The notes beneath the pieces are model-generated. The model was not told where the DNA came from. It did no database searches and worked only from the letters and a program-made list of their open reading frames with translations. A DNA stretch of 64,000 nucleotides from RH-AL1 sp965198485 (GTDB taxonomy: Bacteria > Pseudomonadota > Alphaproteobacteria > Rhizobiales > Beijerinckiaceae): the NCBI GenBank assembly GCA_965198485.1, contig CBDAPQ010000005.1:682001-746000 (forward strand), given 5' to 3'. This document shows, one piece after another, positions 50,896 to 59,971 of the stretch. Each line of letters opens with the position of its first letter. Within the stretch, counting starts at the first letter, position 1. The position numbers and the translations under genes are program-made.

Positions 50896-53350
50896 CTAAC
50901 CACTCTCTTCGGCGTGCTTCAAGTCGAGTTCGTCCTCGATGCCATCGTCCAAATTGATCATGAACTCGGCGATGCGTCCCGCGGACATGTTGGTCAGGCC
51001 AAGCTGGAGCCGAACGTAGGTGGCGAGCCACTCAGGAATATGCAGCATTGTGCGCGTCCAGCGATCGATCGAGCTACAGATCGACAGCAGCTCGCGGACC
51101 GCCCCTTTATCAGGAACACCATTTTCTTGACACGAATCCTCGATCTCACGCACTAGAAACGCAAGGTGCAAAGGCGTTTCGACGATCATCGCCGAGAACC
51201 GTAAATGCATATCTTTCGGACTCCGAGTATCTCGGATATGAACCGTGCTAAGGATCTCTTGAGCGATTCCGAGGGCCCAGTCTCCAGCGAGCTTCGACTT
51301 GCCACTGAGAATGCCAACGTTAATCGTTCCAAATACTTTGCGAGATAGGCCCGCACAATGTTGCGGGTCTACGCCTTTCTCTGGATCGAAGGCATCGGCG
51401 ATCTCGATGCGCAGATCCTCCAGCGACGCTGAAAAAACAGTGTCGGTAATTTCCATGAGCCGCTCGGGAAGGTGATCGAATAAGGTGAAGCCGAGCTCAC
51501 CCGTAGCGTTACTGATGAACTCGCGGAACCCAATGAAGTGAAAAATGCCGATCGCATCGATATAGCATTCCGCCGCGCCTTTGAAATTGCCGAGATGGCT
51601 CTCGCAGTTTCCAATCTGATGCAGAGTTTGACCACGATTGACTGCGACCGCGCCTCCTCTCTCGTGCCGGAGCGAGTGACGATAGTGTTCAGCTGCGCGT
51701 GTGTAGTTTCCAAGCGCGAGCATCGCGTCGCCGTGCAGCTTGAGCGCGCTTGCGATATCATTGTGAAGTTCTTCTCGGCGACACCCAATTATCTGGTCCG
51801 GAAGAGGGTCGAGATCCTCCGGATCATCGGGCCGTCTGTCCGAGACGATTTTAGCCGCCTGCTTGTAAGCCTGAAAGGCCAACTTGGAGAACGCCGCGCC
51901 CGCTTCGGGGTCTTTGTCATTAAGAGCGATCATTGCCCTTGCGACGTTTATGTCGCCTAAGACGTTTGGTGGCAGCCCTTGAAGGACATCCAATTTTGAT
52001 AACAAGTCCTCCGCCAAGCCTGTCGTGCGCCTGTCCTTTCGCCTTCGCAGAGCCAGCATCTGAGCTATAAAAGCCGGTGCGCGGTTGGGCTGACCAGATG
52101 CTATCGCGAGCTCGGCGGCGCGAAGCATCACGAGCGCGCCTTCTTCCGCGAGGCATAGAACGAAGAAGTAACGCATCAGCGCGGAGCAGGTCGCCAAGCC
52201 CAAAAACACGCGATGACGATCATCGGGTGCCTCCTCGGCCTCGGAAATGAGCCAACGGATATTCGGCATTTCCTCTGAGTAGCGGCTAATCATGTATTTT
52301 ATTTGGTCGGCGGCATCGGATTGCTCGGCTATCACGCCAACCATGACGCCTACCGAATTGAGCAGCGCATCCTTCAGACGGTCATGTTCCGCCAGCTCGT
52401 CCTTTTGCCACCGCTGGGCCACAAACAAGCGAACGGGCGAGGACGCCGACACCCGCTCGCGGATCTCTGCATGATCCGAATACACCAGATGCCACCGACG
52501 TAGGTTCGCGACATTGTCAATGCCGGCGCCGATCCGGAAATAGTCGTCCTCGAGCTGCTTAGCGAAGAGACCGGCAGGGGCTAACGCGAATAAAAGCAGG
52601 GCTTGCCGCTCTATGCGCGACAGCGCCTCGAACGCGATCGAAAGGCAGATTGACAGTGATGTCGAGCGGTTGCCCACGTCCACGCCGGGAAGCCGGACGG
52701 CAGACGCGCCGCGATCCTTGATGATCTGGACGACCTTACCGGCGGTGCCGAAGTGTAAGATCAGAACTGACGCGAGCTGAAGGGTGAGTGCGTGCCCGCC
52801 GCAAATAAGGAGGAGCTTGTTGAAAGGTCTTGAATTTGCGCACTGCCCCCCTCCGAGCAATCGTCCGCTAGCGTCTTCTCCAAGGGGACCGACGACGATG
52901 GTGGCTTCTGCCGGAAACCTATGCAGTCTGAACTGCGAGGTCGCGATGAACTGCGCCGCGTGGGTTGCAGCAGACAGCTCGGCCATCCGCTCTTCAAGCT
53001 TTTCTAAGTCTGAGATCAGCCCCTGCTCGACACCGTCGAGCACCACGCAGGCGACCATGGCGTCCAGCCGAGCGGGCACGTCTTCCGATCCAAGCGGCTC
53101 TCCTTCGCTGCTCAGCGCAATGTGGAGGGCCTCTTCAACGGCTTCAGTAGTCTTATATCTGCCCACGTTGATCCAGAGAACAGGCCGGCCAGTCTCCGCC
53201 TTTGCCAGGCCCTGCAGAAGAAGTTCCGTTTTACCGATGCCGCCAGTCCCGGTGAGCTGGAGGGAACGCCCACCTTGGAGGGCGGCGACTACCTCGGCTA
53301 GCTCGGCCTCCCGACCGTGATACACAGACGACGTCCGTGGAACGCGCAGC
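50896..53350 (-). CDS. STAND NTPase-TPR part of an IS-split defence effector (C-terminal fragment)
   Basis: 818 residues of native sequence after the IS. STAND/NB-ARC-like core: VYHGREAELAEVVAALQGGR, P-loop GTGGIGKTELLLQGL, Walker B-like VACVVLDGVEQGLI, sensor region FIATSQFRLHRF. A winged-helix/linker region follows, then alpha-helical repeats including LALGNYTRAAEHYRHSLRHE and HQIGNCESHLGNFKGAAECY (TPR-like). The N-terminal trigger domain is on the other side of IS5 copy 2; the frame enters the IS at CCTAGG and would otherwise start inside it. STAND proteins act as stress or phage sensors that oligomerise on activation. Here it is cut from its promoter and start, so it is probably silent unless the IS provides a start. 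Confidence 0.85.
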
Positions 53351-53400
53351 CTAGGCTCAGGACCTATTAACGTCGGCAGGCTTTCGGCCAGGTCGAGCTG

Positions 53401-53799
53401 ATGATTCCATGCGGTTGGGAGGTGCGCTGCATGGATGATTCGTTCTGGCTTTCGGACGCGCAGATGGCGCGGATCGAACCTTACTTTCCGCTGTCGCACG
53501 GCATCGCCCGCGTGGACGACCGACGTGTTCTCAGCGGCATCGTGCACGTGATCCGCACCGGCATGCGCTGGCGCGATGCGCCACCTGACTATGGTCCGCA
53601 CAAGACGCTCTACAATCGCTTCGTCCGTTGGAGCCGGCTCGGCGTGTTCGACCGCATCTTCGCCGCCCTCGCGGGCCGGGCCGGGGAGCCCGATCTTCTG
53701 ATGATCGATGCCACCCATCTCAAGGCGCATCGCACTGCAGCGAGCCTCTTCAAAAAGGGGCTTTACCCCGCCGTATCGGGCGCACGAAGGGCGGCCTGA
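53401..53799 (+). CDS. IS5-family transposase OrfA (copy 2)
   Basis: 132 aa, same protein as OrfA of copy 1, holding WLSDAQMARIEPYFP and IDATHLKAH; joined to OrfB by a -1 shift on the AAAAAGGGG run near 53750. Confidence 0.85.
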   Translation: MIPCGWEVRCMDDSFWLSDAQMARIEPYFPLSHGIARVDDRRVLSGIVHVIRTGMRWRDAPPDYGPHKTLYNRFVRWSRLGVFDRIFAALAGRAGEPDLLMIDATHLKAHRTAASLFKKGLYPAVSGARRAA

Positions 53800-54185
53800 A
53801 CTCCAAGCTGCACGCGGTCTGCGATGGCCAGGGCCGCCCCGTCGCCATGCTGCTCTCCGAAGGTGAGATGAGCGACCACGCCGGCGCCGCCTTCCTGCTC
53901 GACGCGCTGCCAGCGGCCGACGTCCTCGTCGCTGACCGCGGTTACGACAGCGACGGCTACCGCGCCGCGCTCGAAGACAAGGGCATCAGGCCCTGCATCC
54001 CACCGCGCAAGACCCGCAAGGTCCAGCACGCCTACGACCACAAGATCTACAAGCTCCGCCACAAGGTCGAGAACATGTTCGGCCGCCTCAAGGACTGGCG
54101 CCGCGTCGCCACCCGCTACGATCGTTGCGCCCACACCTTCATGTCAGCCATCGTCATCGCAGCAATCGTCATCTTCTGGCTGTGA
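53628..54185 (+). CDS. IS5-family transposase OrfB (copy 2)
   Basis: 185-residue frame whose functional part starts after the slippery run; VADRGYDSDGYR and HKVENMFGRLKDWRR carry catalytic acidic residues. It differs from copy 1 by KLRHK instead of RVRHK. Confidence 0.82.
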   Translation: MEPARRVRPHLRRPRGPGRGARSSDDRCHPSQGASHCSEPLQKGALPRRIGRTKGGLNSKLHAVCDGQGRPVAMLLSEGEMSDHAGAAFLLDALPAADVLVADRGYDSDGYRAALEDKGIRPCIPPRKTRKVQHAYDHKIYKLRHKVENMFGRLKDWRRVATRYDRCAHTFMSAIVIAAIVIFWL

Positions 54186-54718
54186 CAAGAATGAGTCCTG
54201 AGCCTAGGGATGGAAGGCTCGATGCGACGGTCAAGTGTCGCCCGCGTCCTTGCGATTAGCGCATTCTTGAGTTCGTGTAGCTCGGCCGTGGGAACGACCT
54301 GCGTGTCGTCATGGCCAGTGTGGCATGTGACGCACAACCGAAGAAGGTTGTGGTGATGATGAGATCGCGTCGACGACCAACTCTCAATATGCGCGGTCTG
54401 TACTCCCGAACCAGAGCCACAGCGCGTGCACTGATTCTGACTCTCCGCGCGGAGGTGGGCCAGGACCGCGGCATTTATAGCCGGTCGATCCTGCGGGTCA
54501 TCTGACCATGGTTCTCTGAGATAGGCATCGAAGGCGTCGAGGTCCGCGCGTGCGTAACGCACGCGCGCGCTAATCGAGTGAGAGGCGAGATAACGCGCGT
54601 CCGGCTTCCGCTTGCAAAACGTCGAGCGTGAATATGCTGCCAGCAATTCGGGCGTAATGCCGAGGTGGCGCGCTGCCTGGAGCGAGCTTAGGAGGTCACG
54701 ACTAGAAGGTGCCACCAA
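54116..54718 (-). CDS. HTH-HNH N-terminal part of the IS-split effector
   Basis: TTG start at 54718 (a GTG follows at 54715), 12 bp after the sspD stop, so in the same operon. Residues 1-70 resemble an excisionase-type wHTH: SLQAARHLGITPELLAAYSR and RYARADLDAFDAYLREPW. Residues 90-150 form an HNH domain with a zinc site: CTRCGSGSGVQTAHIESW and HHHNLLRLCVTCHTGHD. Native sequence runs to IEPSIPR and then hits the IS; the remaining residues (RTHSCHSQ...) are IS-encoded. Deleting the IS and one CTAG joins it in frame to the STAND part (IPR-LRVPRT), giving 989 aa. Confidence 0.85.
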   Translation of the reverse strand: MVAPSSRDLLSSLQAARHLGITPELLAAYSRSTFCKRKPDARYLASHSISARVRYARADLDAFDAYLREPWSDDPQDRPAINAAVLAHLRAESQNQCTRCGSGSGVQTAHIESWSSTRSHHHHNLLRLCVTCHTGHDDTQVVPTAELHELKNALIARTRATLDRRIEPSIPRLRTHSCHSQKMTIAAMTMADMKVWAQRS

Positions 54719-54730
54719 CGCGAATCCTCG

Positions 54731-55561
54731 TCACTTGTGACAGGAAATACAGCCCTTCGGCTGCCCGTAGAGCTCGTCGATGTCCATCATATCTTCCCCA
54801 GCGCGGAGTGGATTGAGCACCATCCTGGCCCGCTGTCTCTGAACCCTTCGATCGTGGTCTAGCCTGATCGCGTTCACTCGCACAGGTCGCTCGAGCTCTT
54901 CCAGCGACTCGCCCGCGCTCCAAGTGAACGGCGAGCCGTGCTCAAGGGCATTCTTCTCATACGCCTTCGCCTCCTCGAACCGGTCCGGATGACGCTCCAT
55001 CAACCGGACCCATTCGATCTTCTGCTGGTAAAAGCAGAAGAAGCATCCCGACCGTGAACGCCACGAATAGTATTTCGGCAGGCCCACCCCTGCGGCATCC
55101 AGGATCTCGTTCACTGCTGCCTTATCGATACCGTTTTCGCGGAAAGGCAAACGAACCGAAAGGTTGGGGTGCGTCGAGGAGTAGCCGTCGCGATAGTCTT
55201 CATCCGAACGGATCGCGACGTAGCTCACAATCCGGTCGCCAGCCTTCAGCGATGGTTCCAGCCACTTCTCGAAGGGCCTGATCTTGAGCTGGCGAGTGCA
55301 CCATCGTGTTTTCGGACTAGGTAGAAAACTTTTGTATTCCTCCAGCCAGAAATCAAAGCCGCGGTCGGGATTCAAGTAAGCAATCGGCCGACCCAAGAAT
55401 CCCTCGAGCTTACCCAGGAACTCGTAAACTTCAGGTAGCTCCTTGCCGGTGTCGGTGAAGAAGTATTCGACCTCAAACTCAGGATGGACCTGACTCATGT
55501 GCACGGCGAGTGCCGCGCTGTCCCTACCTCCGGACAAGCCGAGAACGTGACGCTCCCTCAT
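54731..55561 (-). CDS. sspD: SspD-like PAPS-reductase-family protein of DNA phosphorothioation
   Basis: 276 aa from the ATG at 55561, which overlaps the sspC stop as ATGA. PP-loop SGGRDS at residues 10-15 (HVLGLSGGRDSAALAVHM) activates the DNA phosphate by adenylation in the related DndC. Cys residues for an Fe-S cluster: WCTRQLKIRPFEKWL, SRSGCFFCFYQQK and the C-terminal GCISCHK. Length and motifs place it with DndC/SspD rather than assimilatory PAPS reductases. It is third in sspB-sspC-sspD; the HNH-STAND gene follows 12 bp later. Confidence 0.9.
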   Translation of the reverse strand: MRERHVLGLSGGRDSAALAVHMSQVHPEFEVEYFFTDTGKELPEVYEFLGKLEGFLGRPIAYLNPDRGFDFWLEEYKSFLPSPKTRWCTRQLKIRPFEKWLEPSLKAGDRIVSYVAIRSDEDYRDGYSSTHPNLSVRLPFRENGIDKAAVNEILDAAGVGLPKYYSWRSRSGCFFCFYQQKIEWVRLMERHPDRFEEAKAYEKNALEHGSPFTWSAGESLEELERPVRVNAIRLDHDRRVQRQRARMVLNPLRAGEDMMDIDELYGQPKGCISCHK

Positions 55562-58500
55562 GCGCGCGGCGCCGACCGGCGGCAATCGGCCAACGGAAGC
55601 ACGCTTCCCTTCTCTTCGGCGAAGCTCGTGATGGCTTGGGCCAGGGCAGCGAGGACGACTGAGCGCGAAACGTTGGCACTACGCAACCTTGCGGTCATCT
55701 CGGTGGCTAGCTCATTCGCTAGCGTTCGTTCACGATCGCTTACAGAGACCTCCTGCGTCGTGAGTGCGGGATGACCCGGCTCACTTACGAAGACCGCAAT
55801 GCGTACGCGCTTGCCTCGGCGCCCTTTGACGTGGGCCAAACCCTCGGCTCTCAGGAACTCCTGCGCCAGCGCCGCCAGCTCAACCTGCGCCGCATCGACG
55901 TCGCGGTCGACCCAGTCGCGGGTCGGCTTGTTGGCCGCGAGGCTCGCCAGCCCCTCCATAGTCTCCACGCTACTATCAAACGTCGAAAGCCGGGTAGCGA
56001 ACGCATCAAGCCTATAATTACCAGTCAGGGCGATGATGGTTCTGGCGCGCTCATGCAGGTCGCCGTAGCCGTCGCCGTCGGCGACGACACGCAGCTCCTC
56101 AAGCATTGAAGTCTGGACGTCTGCCAACATTCTCTTATAGGCAGTCAGCACATCGCGAAGCCCGGCATCCACGACTGACCCAAGATCGACGCTGCCGCCC
56201 GGGCTATCGCCGTTAGCCAGCAGTCGCGGCAGATCGTCCAGCAACAACTTGTTAGGATCAGACGCCTTCTTGGCGAGATCACGTACCCGCCGGCCTTCGG
56301 CACTGAGCCGCGTAGTTCGGAGAGTCCAAGGATCCGCGGATAAGACCATTGCGACGATCGCCCGGGAGACCGCCAGCGGATCGTTAGGTGGAACGAAGTT
56401 TCCACCTATCGTCGACACGACTCGTGCAACCGCCGCGACGTTTTCGACCTGCTGATCACTGAAGTCGCTCCAGCGCAGCCTTATGGCGTTCGGATTCTGG
56501 AGAAGACGATCAACCAGGAAGTCAGATGGCGCGGGGGTGAACACGTCGTCAAGATAAACGGTGACTCGATCCAGCCGCGACATGAGATACGCAAGAGCGA
56601 GGATCGGAAGTACGCCGTCGCGCATGCCGAACGGACGCGCGCGCCAAAGTTCGAAGAGAGACCCGACCGACGCACCCGATCGGGCGGCCGTGAACATCGC
56701 GTCGGCCTCTTTCCATGCATAGCGAAGATGACACGGGTCCGATCCGGAGGGTTCGGCGAACCTGAAGCCGCCGCTACCCTCGAGGTGAAGTCCCGCTAAA
56801 CGAAGGATAGAGGCATAGAGACCGCCCTCCGCTGGGAAGTCCTTAATGCCCAGGCGAGATTCGGTCGGCCGGCCGACCATCGCGTGCATTAATGCTCGGG
56901 CTGCCGCCATTGCGTTAGACGACGGCTTCGTGCGGTTCAGCAACTCGTTCGAGATCCGCGGGCTCTCTGAGAAGAGCCTGTCGGCGATTTCCGACGCGAT
57001 CGCGGCGAGACGGGCTGCGCCGCCCGACAGCTCAACACCGGCATCGGTCAAAACCGGCACGTGCCAAACGGTCGAGTCCAGGCTCGCTCTCAGGCGATCC
57101 TCAAGTTCCGCAGCACATCGCGCCATCGCGCCGGCAAGTTCGCGCCGCGCAACAGGATCGCCACGCAGCTCCGAACGGGTAACCTGGATGCGGTCGTATG
57201 AAACGAGTTCGATTGCAAGCTCGCGAATACAATAGCCGTCCGATGCCAAGCCAAGCGCGATCGGGCGTTCGCCCACCTGCTCGCAAAGGCGCGAGAAGGT
57301 TCGCGCGAGCCGGCGCTTGTCCTCGCTGTTTGCGTTCAAAAGCAGCAGGAACAGACCCGTCGCCCCTTTTTGCGGAACATATTTCTCGATGCGCTCAGCC
57401 GCCTCTTCGGTAGTCGCGACATCCACATCAAACCAGCGAAGGGCACCGGTAGCGTGGTAGTGCCGCTTCGCCAGTACGGGTGCCAGGACCCCCAACGTCC
57501 GCAAGTGCGAAAGATCGAGATCGCCCGAATCCGAACGCGCTCGTGCCAGAGCTTCGTCGAGGTCGAAGTCCGAACCGGCATAGATTGAGACCGAACCCAG
57601 ATGCCGCCGATCGATTAGGATTGACCATGACTTCAGACCCTCGATCAGACGATCAATTTGCGTAGAATCTAGATCCGGATTGGCCGCACCGATAACCTGC
57701 ATGCTTGGGACTAGGCCCGAACGCTCTCTCAGCATGTCAACAAGGGCCACGGTCTTGACGATACGCACCTGCGCCGGATCTGCAGCCCGCGCCTCGCATC
57801 TCTCGACGGCGTCGACGGCGGTCGACCACCGGTGACCATCGGGAGACGCTAGAATGGATGGTTCCAAGTTTGCCCGCAGGTAACTCCACAGCCATCCTGT
57901 ATCGTAGAGCGCTCCGTCTTCAACCTCCGAGACGGAAAGAAAATCCTGGAAGCCGTTTGGCTCGGCCGAGTTCAGGAAGCCGAAGATACTGCGTTGGTTT
58001 TGCCCAAACCGGCGTCTCGACAGCGGCCCAAGAAGACAGGCGACTACAGGATTGAGCGGCCAGCAACGCTCCAACCTTACCCGCAAGCCCTCGACCGAGC
58101 CGCGGCGGCCGGCGGTAACCGCTTCAGCCACCGTCTGTGCGCTCCGCGCGTCAGGCTCAGCGTCACGCGAAACGATCGCTCGGGATATCAGCTCAAGCTG
58201 CTCCTCACCGGCCAAGTTCACCGGAACGTCGACGAAGCGACCCTGAACCTTCAGCCATTCGTCTCGCGCCTCACGCGCCAACCGATGGGCGTAGTCATCA
58301 AAAGCTTGGTGGAGAATGCCGATGACGAGAAGACGCCCTTTGGTGCGCGATGCCGCCTCGGCGAGCTCCTGGAAGATGTGCACGTCGCCACCGTCCATGG
58401 CAGCATGTTCGAGGATCTTCCCCATCTCATCCATGAGCAGAAGGACCCGCCGACCGGACCGCGTTGCGGCAACAAGGTCTGCAACAACGCCAGCTTTGGT

Positions 58501-58911
58501 TGGTTTTACCCCGGCAGCGCTCATCGCGTCGGCGATCGCGCCCTCCGCATCGCGGCGTGCGCCCACAACGGGCACCAAAATATAGTTGGGCTTTCCTCCG
58601 CCCAGCGCATCGTAGATATCTGCCACAAGGCCAGGGCCTAGCACTGCGGCGGCAGCAGCACGGGCAGACGGCTCTGAGCCCAGCAGAGCCGCGAAGGCAG
58701 AGGCAAGGCTGGACTTCCCGCAGCCATAGGGACCAGTCCATGTGAAGGCGCCCTGGCCGCGCTCACCTACCTGCCGGGCGGTCGACTGGAGCACGCTGGC
58801 CGCTGTTGGCGTCGTTATAAACCCCTCAAGCGACGAGGCGGCTACATCGAAGTCGACACGGGCGGCTCGTTGAAAGCGGCGGGCGACTTCAACCCTTTCC
58901 ACGAGCTTCAT
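55558..58911 (-). CDS. sspC: SspC-like P-loop ATPase of DNA phosphorothioation
   Basis: 1,117 aa from the ATG at 58911, which overlaps the sspB stop as ATGA. Walker A GPYGCGKSS at residues 60-68 in TWTGPYGCGKSSLASAFAAL; Walker B VLLLMDEMGKILEHAAM; then FVDVPVNLAGEEQLELISRA. The rest is a large mostly helical region with MLRERSGLVPSMQVIG, LARTFSRLCEQVGERPIALG and a charged C-terminus. In Ssp systems the ATPase energises single-strand nicking and sulfur transfer. No membrane segment. The assignment rests on order with the DUF4007 and PAPS-reductase genes plus the P-loop; size is at the large end. Confidence 0.85.
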   Translation of the reverse strand: MKLVERVEVARRFQRAARVDFDVAASSLEGFITTPTAASVLQSTARQVGERGQGAFTWTGPYGCGKSSLASAFAALLGSEPSARAAAAAVLGPGLVADIYDALGGGKPNYILVPVVGARRDAEGAIADAMSAAGVKPTKAGVVADLVAATRSGRRVLLLMDEMGKILEHAAMDGGDVHIFQELAEAASRTKGRLLVIGILHQAFDDYAHRLAREARDEWLKVQGRFVDVPVNLAGEEQLELISRAIVSRDAEPDARSAQTVAEAVTAGRRGSVEGLRVRLERCWPLNPVVACLLGPLSRRRFGQNQRSIFGFLNSAEPNGFQDFLSVSEVEDGALYDTGWLWSYLRANLEPSILASPDGHRWSTAVDAVERCEARAADPAQVRIVKTVALVDMLRERSGLVPSMQVIGAANPDLDSTQIDRLIEGLKSWSILIDRRHLGSVSIYAGSDFDLDEALARARSDSGDLDLSHLRTLGVLAPVLAKRHYHATGALRWFDVDVATTEEAAERIEKYVPQKGATGLFLLLLNANSEDKRRLARTFSRLCEQVGERPIALGLASDGYCIRELAIELVSYDRIQVTRSELRGDPVARRELAGAMARCAAELEDRLRASLDSTVWHVPVLTDAGVELSGGAARLAAIASEIADRLFSESPRISNELLNRTKPSSNAMAAARALMHAMVGRPTESRLGIKDFPAEGGLYASILRLAGLHLEGSGGFRFAEPSGSDPCHLRYAWKEADAMFTAARSGASVGSLFELWRARPFGMRDGVLPILALAYLMSRLDRVTVYLDDVFTPAPSDFLVDRLLQNPNAIRLRWSDFSDQQVENVAAVARVVSTIGGNFVPPNDPLAVSRAIVAMVLSADPWTLRTTRLSAEGRRVRDLAKKASDPNKLLLDDLPRLLANGDSPGGSVDLGSVVDAGLRDVLTAYKRMLADVQTSMLEELRVVADGDGYGDLHERARTIIALTGNYRLDAFATRLSTFDSSVETMEGLASLAANKPTRDWVDRDVDAAQVELAALAQEFLRAEGLAHVKGRRGKRVRIAVFVSEPGHPALTTQEVSVSDRERTLANELATEMTARLRSANVSRSVVLAALAQAITSFAEEKGSVLPLADCRRSAPRA

Positions 58912-59867
58912 ACTGCCGCCTCCAGATCTTTTACGGCATCGCGGAGCATAAAGGGATCGACAGTCTCGGGATCGCGGCATGCGATCTGCCGTAATCCAGA
59001 TGATTCGTCCCACCAGACAGCGCCGCCCGTCACGCTGTCGATGCGTTCAAGCCTCTCGGCGACGGAATCCTCGTCTAGGAGGAAGACGCGTCCGGGCGAT
59101 CCGGGTTCGCAGGCGACCGTTTCAATTGAGAGATGCCGGCGATTTGGATACCGATCGCGCCAGAAGTCCATAAGGGCATGCGCGAACACGTCGTCAGGCA
59201 AGGTAGCCTTGGGTCCACGGCGAAACTGGGCCGCCGAACCCACGTCGACAGTTGAGATAAGGCTGAGCTCCGCGAGCGGCGATTCCAACGCGTCCTCGCC
59301 TGCGCGAGCACCGCGGCGTCGGACGTAGGTGCGCATAAAACATTCTACGTCCCGGGTCAGAGTAACTTCGGCCGGCGGCTTCAGGTCGGGCAATGCCGCG
59401 AGGCGTGCCGTCAGGCGGCTGCGTAAGGTCTCACGACTAAAGATCGTCTCATTGAATTCGTTGAAAGCGAAATACCACACTGTCGCCCTTCCCGGTGCTC
59501 GAGCCAAATTCCAGTGTAGCAACCACAACGACGATGGCCGTTCCAAATATGGATCGCCAGCTTCCCCATCAAATATAATTCGACCCACTAAAGTTGTCTC
59601 ATAGTCCGGATTGCGAATATCACCTGTCGGCTTCAATACTCCACACGCCATTGCCCAATGGCGCATCGCCGGGACCATGTTGCGTCCAATCCCAAATCTT
59701 GAAATCGCATCGTCAGCAGCAAATATGGATTTGGTGTTTTTTTCTCCCGCGCGCTCCATCTCTCGAACGGAGTCATACGCCTTTTTGAACCAACCGTACT
59801 TTGGCGGGAAGGTCTCATGTCCAGCAAACTGCAGCCTCAAGCCGCTTTGATCCAAAAGGCTTTTCAC
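58908..59867 (-). CDS. sspB: SspB-like DUF4007 nicking protein
   Basis: 319 aa, GTG start at 59867. DUF4007 hallmark at the N-terminus: LRLQFAGHETFPPKYGWFKK and AISRFGIGRNMVPAMRHWAM ACGVL pattern; later TVWYFAFNEFNETIFSRETL, VECFMRTYVRR and VFAHALMDFWRDRYPNRRHL. SspB nicks one DNA strand to allow sulfur insertion in the Ssp pathway. First gene of the sspBCD transcript; it diverges from sspA across 104 bp that carry an inverted repeat ending 12 bp before this start. Confidence 0.9.
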   Translation of the reverse strand: MKSLLDQSGLRLQFAGHETFPPKYGWFKKAYDSVREMERAGEKNTKSIFAADDAISRFGIGRNMVPAMRHWAMACGVLKPTGDIRNPDYETTLVGRIIFDGEAGDPYLERPSSLWLLHWNLARAPGRATVWYFAFNEFNETIFSRETLRSRLTARLAALPDLKPPAEVTLTRDVECFMRTYVRRRGARAGEDALESPLAELSLISTVDVGSAAQFRRGPKATLPDDVFAHALMDFWRDRYPNRRHLSIETVACEPGSPGRVFLLDEDSVAERLERIDSVTGGAVWWDESSGLRQIACRDPETVDPFMLRDAVKDLEAAV

Positions 59868-59878
59868 GAAACTCTCGC

Positions 59879-59899
59879 CACTGGACGAATTGTCCAGTG
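59879..59899. promoter_or_regulatory. Inverted repeat in the sspA-sspB divergent promoter
   Basis: CACTGGAC-GAATT-GTCCAGTG: perfect 8-bp arms with a 5-bp spacer. Starts 12 bp upstream of the sspB GTG and 73 bp before the sspA GTG. Position and symmetry suit a repressor operator controlling both transcripts. Confidence 0.7.
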
Positions 59900-59971
59900 A
59901 GACTAGACGTTCGGGCGTTGATCGTCAATAAGAACGTCCTGGTTGTGTTCCCCAGGCTGACCGGAGTCAAC

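Larger units (their letters stand above)
53355..54203 (+). mobile_element. IS5-family insertion sequence, intact copy 2
   Basis: 849 bp, same length and ends as copy 1, flanked by CTAG at 53351-53354 and 54204-54207. It lies inside the HNH-STAND gene of the phosphorothioation island. Transposase frames 53401-53799 and 53628-54185 appear intact and carry KIYKLRHK. Confidence 0.93.

Noticed and set aside
53351..53730. A 944-aa STAND protein starting inside the IS at 53730
   Set aside because: The first 127 or so residues are antisense IS5 sequence; the same antisense peptide appears at IS copy 1 without any STAND gene.
54731..59867. BREX or DISARM system
   Set aside because: No methyltransferase, PglZ, Lon-like or DrmA-type helicase; DUF4007, PP-loop and cysteine desulfurase genes fit Ssp phosphorothioation instead.
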